Assembly (NCBI GenBank): GCA_027575765.1
Contig: JANBPT010001123.1
Span: 1 to 14,025, forward strand
Direction: 5' to 3'
From: Tieghemiomyces parasiticus
Lineage: Eukaryota > Kickxellomycota > Dimargaritomycetes > Dimargaritales > Dimargaritaceae
DNA: 14,025 bases
Made by a program: the position numbers and the translations under genes. The notes under the pieces are model-generated. The model was given only the letters and a program-made list of their open reading frames with translations. It did not search any database and was not told the DNA's origin. This document shows positions 8,380 through 14,025 of this stretch, one piece after another; within the stretch, counting starts at the first letter, position 1, and each line of letters opens with the position of its first letter.

Positions 8380-10425
8380 ATGAATCCCAGCATTACTCCG
8401 CGAATCCCGCTCTTTCACTCCGGAGACCAGGTCGACAGCGCCCCGCCCCAGGCGCCACAACCGCTCCGCCTACCACCCACTTTTGGAATTCCCAATACCG
8501 GTCCGCTCGTCTCAGGGTCTCTATTGCGCAGCCTTACCGTGACCCTACCTCGGCCCCCAGTGAGTGGAACGGCCAACGCTGGTTCGTCTGGCGTATGGCC
8601 GAGCATCCGGGCCGCCCCTGGCGGCCAGACCTCTTCCTTCCATTCACTGCTAGCGACCTGGCGGCGTGATTCGGGTGTCACCTACCCGGGTCTCCCAAGC
8701 GGTGGATTTACCCATACCACCCCTCCGAGCGCGCCAGGGAAACCACCCACGGACATGCAGAAGGACACTAGTGCCAGTTCACACTCCGTCAAAGATCGGA
8801 TACCGGCTAAGCTCAACCCGCCGACCTGTGTCGCCTCACCCAACAGTTTACCGCATCCCCCAACGGACGGGAACAACCGCTCAGCTTCCTGGCCCATAGC
8901 ACCCGCGTTTCCCGCACTAACCCAGACCGCACCGCAACCCATTGCCCCGACTTTCCCGGCTCCCGCGGCCGACAAACTTCCGGCCCCGCCTGAGCCGGTG
9001 GAGCATAATGAAAAGGAGGAGGCCGATAGCGAGCCGGAAATAGAGTACGAAGTCGAAACCATCCTCGACCGCGAACTGCGCAATGGACAGCCGTACTATC
9101 TGATCAAATGGAAGGGGTACGCCGAGACAGACAACACCTGGGAACCGTTAGAATGTCTCAACTGTCCTGACCTCTTACGTGAGTTCTTGGCCCAGCGATC
9201 AACCAAGGCCGGCACCAAGAGTGGCAAGCGTAAGACCAAGGCCAAACCCACCTTGTCTGCTTTGTCGATGACCGCGCTACCCACCCTGTCATCCCAACCC
9301 TCGAGGGAATCCTCCGTCCACGAGGCCACCAGCGCGTCTCCAGCCGCCTCCACCGCGCCGAAAGCTGTTAAGCCGGCCCTAGTGAAGACAGTGAAGGTTG
9401 TGACCGCTGATGCATCAGACAAGGCGATTCGGCCGAAAGCCGCGGGCGTGCGTAAAGCACACCGTGCCGCCCGGCCGCCCCCGCAGCGGAGGCACGCGCT
9501 CCACCGCGGCCTCGAGGCCATCATGGCTGCGCCACTCAAACCCAACATCCAAGCGTTTCTGGCGCTGGTCCGAAACGCCCAAGGCCCGCCTATCTCGGTG
9601 GTCAACGACGTGGATGACGAAGGTCCGCCCACAGACTTCACCTACGTCGACCATCTGATCTATACGGCCGGGGTGCCACAGCCAGATCGGGACGCGCTCT
9701 GTGGCTGCCAATGCCCGCGCGGCTGCGCTCGGGAATTCCCCGGCCGGTGCGCCTGTCGCCACCAGGACGGCGATGAGTTCCCGTATGACCATAACGGCCG
9801 AGTGGTCATCGAGCCTGGCTACCTCATTGTAGAATGCAACTCCAAGTGTGTCTGTGGGCCCGAGTGTCCCAACCGCGTGGTGCAGCGGGGTATGCAGGTC
9901 AAGCTAGAGATTTTTAAGACGCCTCACAAGGGCTGGGGCGTGCGCGCCAAGCAAACAATCCCCAAGGGTACCTTTATCAGCGAATACGCGGGCGAGATCC
10001 TCACGTTTGCCGAGTCCCTCCGCCGTGGGGAGGAATACGATAACATTGGCCGCACGTACCTGTTCAACATTGACCACGAAACGGCCGATGACGAGGACCC
10101 GGAGTATACTGTCGACGCGTACCATTATGGTAACGTAACGCACTTTTTTAATCATTCATGCGAACCCAACCTGGCGGTATACCCGGTCCTCATCGACCAC
10201 CCGCACGTCGCCCTACACCGCCTCGCTTTCTTTGCTACCAGGGCTATCGCTAAGGGCGAAGAGCTGACCTTCGACTACCATACTGACCGTACGGGCGTGG
10301 ACGCGGAATCGGACGGCGGGACCGGCGACGGTGTATCATCCGTCTCAAACGATTCTAAGCTCACATTGCAGTTGAAGTGTATGTGCGGGGCCAAGAAGTG
10401 CCGCGGGGCCCTCCATGCAGTGTAG
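8380..10425 (+). CDS. clr4: Histone H3K9 methyltransferase, Clr4/SUV39 type (681 aa)
   Basis: This nuclear enzyme would transfer methyl groups from S-adenosylmethionine to lysine 9 of histone H3 and so build heterochromatin. Residues 1-205 are a Pro/Ser/Thr-rich, probably disordered tail. A chromodomain follows (about 222-273) with the methyl-lysine cage Y223, W244 and Y247 at the spacing of HP1. A basic Ala/Lys-rich linker covers about 274-390. The pre-SET zinc cluster has C441, C443, C449, C457, C459, C486, C490, C492 and C496, with the Clr4 spacing and one extra C445. The SET core shows GWGVR (518-522), NHSC (591-594) and the catalytic-pocket Y633 in FDY. The post-SET is C667-x-C669-x4-C674. 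It is longer than Clr4 (490 aa) mainly through the N-terminal tail. The frame has no intron, and an in-frame TAG at 8374-8376 fixes the first possible ATG at 8380. All key residues are present. Confidence 0.95.
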   Translation: MNPSITPRIPLFHSGDQVDSAPPQAPQPLRLPPTFGIPNTGPLVSGSLLRSLTVTLPRPPVSGTANAGSSGVWPSIRAAPGGQTSSFHSLLATWRRDSGVTYPGLPSGGFTHTTPPSAPGKPPTDMQKDTSASSHSVKDRIPAKLNPPTCVASPNSLPHPPTDGNNRSASWPIAPAFPALTQTAPQPIAPTFPAPAADKLPAPPEPVEHNEKEEADSEPEIEYEVETILDRELRNGQPYYLIKWKGYAETDNTWEPLECLNCPDLLREFLAQRSTKAGTKSGKRKTKAKPTLSALSMTALPTLSSQPSRESSVHEATSASPAASTAPKAVKPALVKTVKVVTADASDKAIRPKAAGVRKAHRAARPPPQRRHALHRGLEAIMAAPLKPNIQAFLALVRNAQGPPISVVNDVDDEGPPTDFTYVDHLIYTAGVPQPDRDALCGCQCPRGCAREFPGRCACRHQDGDEFPYDHNGRVVIEPGYLIVECNSKCVCGPECPNRVVQRGMQVKLEIFKTPHKGWGVRAKQTIPKGTFISEYAGEILTFAESLRRGEEYDNIGRTYLFNIDHETADDEDPEYTVDAYHYGNVTHFFNHSCEPNLAVYPVLIDHPHVALHRLAFFATRAIAKGEELTFDYHTDRTGVDAESDGGTGDGVSSVSNDSKLTLQLKCMCGAKKCRGALHAV

Positions 10426-11051
10426 GGACCGTTACCGCTCATGTGCTATGTCTTTCCCTCTTGTAACCCACCTTTTTCCATCTCGAGTACCCCTCGATTA
10501 TCTCCGAGCCTCCCTCCAGCATCATCTCTCTCTCCCATGTTTATATCCTACTCGAGCCCATGTTGCACCCGTACTACTAAGTCCTGCTTGTCTACGTCGA
10601 ATCTAGCGCTCAGGTTTCACCCTATTTCATTTTTCGTAATATTCCATCAGTTATTTAGTCCCTGTAGCCGCCATTTCTTGTCTGCCGGACAACTTCCAAA
10701 TAAACCGTACGGTCGCTCCGACAGGTTTGAAAGGCTACCATTTGGCTAGCTTGCCTTTGATGCTGAGTTTGGCCGAGTCCCAACTTTTTCCAAGGTCAAA
10801 GTCGACGACAGGACGCGGAGTAAGAGAGCGGTGTGGTCCCTACGCAAGTCGGAACGGTGGTACATCACCCGTGGAGCGCGTTGGGCAAGAAATTGGCTGG
10901 GTGCGACAGATGCTGAAGGAGAAAAGCACCGACATGTCTTGCCTACCAACTCGTGAATTCCGGACTTCACCCGCATCTACATCCGAAAAGCCCACAGCGG
11001 ACTCATCCTAGGACCCCTCCCGCTCGTCAACCACATTTCCGTTTTCTTCCC
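10426..11051. other. Intergenic spacer between the two plus-strand genes
   Basis: About 626 bp separate the methyltransferase stop from the U-box ATG. It would hold the 3' end of one gene and the promoter of the next. The first 250 bases are pyrimidine-rich. Open frames here (for example 10727-11011) begin at TTG or GTG and lack recognisable domains. No TATA box is evident. Confidence 0.6.
10699..10704 (+). terminator. Candidate polyadenylation signal of the methyltransferase gene
   Basis: AATAAA lies 274 bases after the stop codon. The hexamer is canonical, but fungi use it loosely and no transcript end is known. Confidence 0.35.
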
Positions 11052-12682
11052 ATGTCTGACCCACCGACGCTACCCCGGCGAGCGGTGGTCAACCTCGCGC
11101 AGACCCGTTTCCTTCGTAGCATATCGTGCGGCAACACTCCTACGGCCGACGGCCACGACGTATGGACCCTTATTGCCCGTATCCCCACGGATTCCAACGA
11201 CACCGCTGCCCCCATCCGGGACAGTCTAGGCCCGCCGCCCTCCTTTATGGCGGAGAGCTTTGTCAAACCGCCCGTGACGATTACCCTCGATTTCCGCCAG
11301 CCCGTGCGGATATGGGGGATTAGCTTACAGCCCCGGGTCGGTCGGCACTGCACGCGTGTCATCCAGGTCGGGGTTGTCCAGGCGGAGCCGTCAATACGAC
11401 ACCACCCATATTCTAAATCAACCGTAACTAGGAGCCACCCAGCTGAACCCCGGATCATTGGCACGCTAGTCATTCCTAACCCAGATATACCATCCACCCT
11501 GGTAAGCTGCTTTTTTTGTGCCCGATCCTTTTAAGGAAGGCTCGGAGGCCAGCGCTTGCCTATCCAGTAGCGTTAGCCAAACTAACCAGTTCCGTATAAC
11601 TCTCACTGCTGTAGTATTTCGGCCTGTATGACCGCCACCATCCACTGTCTAATTTTTCCCTCGTCGATCGTGAGACTGGCGAACGGGTAAGTCAGCTATC
11701 CTATGAGAAGCGCTGAAAGCGACCCGAGCGCTTCCTCTGGAATGGGGACCCGCAATTGATACCGTTATCAACGATAATACCATGGATTCCTTACCACTCG
11801 CTCCCCCCTCCCCCGCTCTCCCTTACTTCCCCTCCGCTGCCCTTAAATCGGAATATCTAGATCAATGATACCAAATGGTCGACCTTTCAACAGCAGCCCT
11901 ACCACCTTAACCGGATAACCCGGCTAACGCTGACTGTTTTGGGTGTCCACGGGGTCTCACTGGTGGCCCTGGCTGCACTCCGGATCTGGGGTACACTTGA
12001 TGGGCCACAGCCGGCCTCCCCGCGGAAACTGAGTCAACCCTCTAGCCCTTCGCGGACCCGGCCGTCTATTGCCAACCGGGATGTACTGACCGAACCCTCG
12101 CGGCCCGTACCGCCCGATTTCATTGATGCCATCACTGATGAATTTATGACCAACCCCGTAATGCTGCCATCGGGCAAAGTCTGCGACTTCTTAACCAATA
12201 TCCTCGGAATTTTGCCTCAACAACCGACATGTAGATATATATATATATTCCATTACCTCCCCCCCCATCCTGTCATTGCAAATGGACCGACATTGGATCT
12301 CATTGATGTTCATACTTTATCTATACTACTTCCCCGATGATTGGCCTACGTGTTGCTGCTTTGTCTACCAGAACCAGTATCTTCACTTCCTCCCCCCTTC
12401 CCTCCCGATGTATCTTGGTCTCGTTGCTATTTTCACCTTCTGATCTACATGTTCTAGATAACCTGATTGGCAAATGCCAGTGTGTCCCTTAACTCGCTGA
12501 ATCGCCTGCTGCCCTGCTCACCCACTTCGCGTCTATCACTCCAGAAACATTTCCACGCAGCACCCACCGCTAAAGACCCCTTCTCGGGTATGCCGATCGA
12601 ATGGTCTGACATCCGGCCCGTAGACGCCCTGCGCCAGCGGATTGAGCGCTGGCGGACCAGCTTATCCCAGAGCCTAGAGTAA
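11052..12682 (+). CDS. UBOX5: RNF37/UBOX5-like U-box E3 ubiquitin ligase, at least four exons
   Basis: This would recruit a ubiquitin-conjugating enzyme through its U-box. Proposed exons are 11052-11501, 11615-11686, 11861-about 12178, and about 12545-12682. The N-terminal part matches RNF37: VVNL (12-15), the S25-C26 then ADG (32-34) segment, and a FVKPPV block (70-75) followed by a beta-rich stretch. Exon 3 carries a second RNF37-like block ending ALRIWG, then a Ser/Pro/Arg-rich linker. The U-box starts at V257 (PPDFIDAIT, then NPVMLPSGK to 280) and resumes in the last exon with HFHAAPTAKDPFSG. The chain is about 325 aa, shorter than animal RNF37 and without its C-terminal RING-like domain. 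The exon 3 to exon 4 joint is unresolved. The ATG at 11052 is the first ATG of this frame. Family assignment is firm; exact splicing is not. Confidence 0.8.
11502..11614 (+). other. Intron 1 of the U-box gene
   Basis: The 113-nt intron starts GTAAGC and ends GCTGTAG, with a branch-point-like CTAAC at about 11583. Removing it joins codon 150 in phase 0 to a 24-codon exon that begins YFGLYDR. Without splicing the frame stops at 11534. Confidence 0.75.
11687..11860 (+). other. Intron 2 of the U-box gene
   Basis: The donor is a perfect GTAAGT and the 174-nt intron ends in TATCTAG after a pyrimidine-rich tract (about 11800-11845). Both exon ends are in phase 0. The next exon opens with INDTKWSTF and leads into the conserved block ending ALRIWG. 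Confidence 0.7.
12179..12544 (+). other. Intron 3 of the U-box gene, borders uncertain
   Basis: An interruption must lie between the first U-box half (ending LPSGK, perhaps VCD) and the second half (HFHAAPT). The only clean phase-0 GT..AG pair I find runs from GTCTGC (12179) to CTCCAG (12544), but this drops about nine residues expected in the U-box. A (TA)n run sits inside, at about 12237-12247. Other solutions need a small extra exon or a non-canonical border. Confidence 0.4.
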
Positions 12683-12931
12683 CGGCCATGGTCGCCGGAG
12701 TTTCGTCAATTGGCGGGCGGCCATGCTGGGTGAGTATAGTGACGATTAAAGCCATCCCATGAAGCTGGCACTTTGTAAACTCAAAGACCGAGGCAGTCTG
12801 GCACGAGAAACGCTCTGATGGGTTCCTACGAAATGCCCACGCTACCTTGGCGCACAACTTTCGTAGCTAGGGTGGAAGGTGCGCTGACTCTTCACCTACG
12901 CGCGCAAATGTTTTTGACAAGTTTTCCACAT

Positions 12932-12971
<40 letters not shown>

Positions 12972-14025
12972 CATTCTATGGACAACACTCGTAGGCTGAA
13001 TCAAATGACGACCCCCATCTACTGGGAGCGGGCAGGCCGCCAGTGAAACTCGGGACCCATATTTGAAACGCCGGATACGGGGCTAGTGTACCGTCTGGCT
13101 TGCTTAACGTTGCACCACCTTGGTGCGGTGTGGCTGTTGAACGAGCTTGGTCACGACCCAGTAATCCGGCAGACCGTCTTGTCTGGTCCACAGTAAAGGC
13201 CGTGTCTATCATACACCTGCGATATGGACACCGCACCTTACGATTAGGGCCCTGCCTGGGCGGTCTCGACATAGCCAACATAATGGCCACCGGATCTTCA
13301 ATTGTCCGTAACCCAAGGCAGTGGCGCCACCTATGGGTCGTCAGATAGACCTATCAGTTCCAGCCCTTTTCCGCTGCTCGGCCCAACAATAGTTAATGCT
13401 GGCTAAATTAGCTGGTGGGAACGGACCAGGGGGTGGTCGACAACACAGTCGACACGCGATGGTGTGGACGATGGGGGGAATTGTCCCGACCACCGGACAG
13501 GTACTCCCAAGGCGGACCTAGACCCTCCCCCCACTCCTCTAATGCCACCTCCACCCCTTTCCATGCGCCCCGCGGCGAGGAGGGGATGGGTCTGCTTACA
13601 GGTGCAGTGATTAAAAACGAATGCCCCTCTGAGAGTCCAATTAAGGTGCATAGCCGGTCCAGCGTTGATTTAGAGACAACATGTACCCTACACCTATCGA
13701 ACCCGGCTACCGGTTGGGGTCGGAGACAGGCTTTGGGCGCTAACTAAACGCCATGTCCACCCACCGTATCATGTCGGGCGGCGAACCACCAGCCAGGTCG
13801 GCCTGGGGCCGTAACCCCCCCCCGAGCCTTCGGGGTAGCGACAGGGCTCGGATCAGTAGAGACGAGTCCACATTCACCTCCCTGGCCTGGCCCTAATTCA
13901 GTGTGGTGAGGGGTCATTGCTGCCTTCCAGTCGCAGTGTGTACCTATCGGGGCCGTGAGAGGTCGAACTGGCGCACGGCGTATCACGTTGGGCCTGGTTG
14001 GGGCAAACAGGACCACCCAACCTGC
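12683..14025. other. Downstream stretch without a supported gene
   Basis: CpG content is normal and several open frames of 80-110 codons exist on both strands (for example 13415-13747 plus and 13744-14016 minus). They begin at GTG or TTG and show no recognisable domain. CGGCCATG occurs twice (12683-12690 and 12718-12725). A 7-bp inverted repeat, CCGAGCC (13822-13828) and GGCTCGG (13845-13851), lies near the right end. An exon of a gene beyond the window cannot be excluded. Confidence 0.4.
12935..12966. repeat. (CT)16 microsatellite
   Basis: Sixteen uninterrupted CT units lie about 250 bases after the U-box stop codon. This is a simple sequence repeat, probably length-variable between strains. 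Confidence 0.95.

Noticed and set aside
8415..10155. Many long open frames overlapping the methyltransferase on both strands
   Set aside because: They are shadows of the GC-rich coding frame. The 681-codon frame has all conserved domains, so the others are not genes.
11502..11535. A 34-nt alternative first intron in the U-box gene
   Set aside because: It restores a frame for about 30 codons, but the 113-nt intron has a branch-point-like CTAAC, a better acceptor and a more protein-like next exon.
12935..12966. CT run as a telomere or regulatory GAGA array
   Set aside because: It is a plain dinucleotide microsatellite with no telomere-like unit and no gene start next to it.
13690..13712. Minus-strand GGTTCGA resembling a tRNA T arm
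   Set aside because: The flanking bases do not pair as a T stem and no A box or anticodon arm is present.
13950..13975. Minus-strand GTTCGAC resembling a tRNA T loop
   Set aside because: The 5-bp stem is absent and no cloverleaf can be drawn.
13415..14016. Open frames of 90-110 codons near the right end
   Set aside because: They start at GTG, show no domain and lie on both strands in GC-rich DNA where stops are rare.

Overview
The window looks like nuclear DNA of a eukaryote, most likely a fungus and possibly an early-diverging one. It carries a eukaryotic tRNA-Gln gene with a pol III T-run, a gene with canonical GT..AG introns, a Clr4/SUV39-type histone H3K9 methyltransferase with chromodomain and SET domain in one chain, and an RNF37/UBOX5-like U-box ubiquitin ligase. 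The lineage is inferred from gene content and short introns; no marker gene settles it.

Layout. Positions 1-2200 are mostly non-coding, with tRNA-Gln(CUG) at 226-298 and one copy of a dispersed repeat at 1312-1620. A TATA box at 2200-2207 precedes a 71-codon intronless ORF (2339-2554). It encodes a predicted secreted, cysteine-free peptide: signal peptide, Pro/Ser-rich prosegment, Arg-Arg processing site, and a short cationic tail that forms a clean amphipathic helix. Positions 2555-8379 are gene-poor: a purine-rich stretch (about 2780-3280), then a long, strongly CpG-depleted block (4441-6837, four CpG in about 2.4 kb). That block holds a second copy and a fragment of the repeat. Positions 8380-12682 are the gene-rich, CpG-normal part, with the H3K9 methyltransferase (8380-10425) and the multi-exon U-box gene (11052-12682) in tandem on the plus strand. 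From 12683 to the end I see a (CT)16 microsatellite but no gene I can support.

How the parts may relate. The H3K9 methyltransferase would place the heterochromatin mark. Next to it lies a repeat-bearing block whose CpG sites have turned into TpG or CpA relative to the other repeat copy, as expected from cytosine methylation and deamination. This link is inference. The most novel-looking item is the small secreted peptide gene, which resembles a precursor of a membrane-active or signalling peptide and matches no family I recognise.
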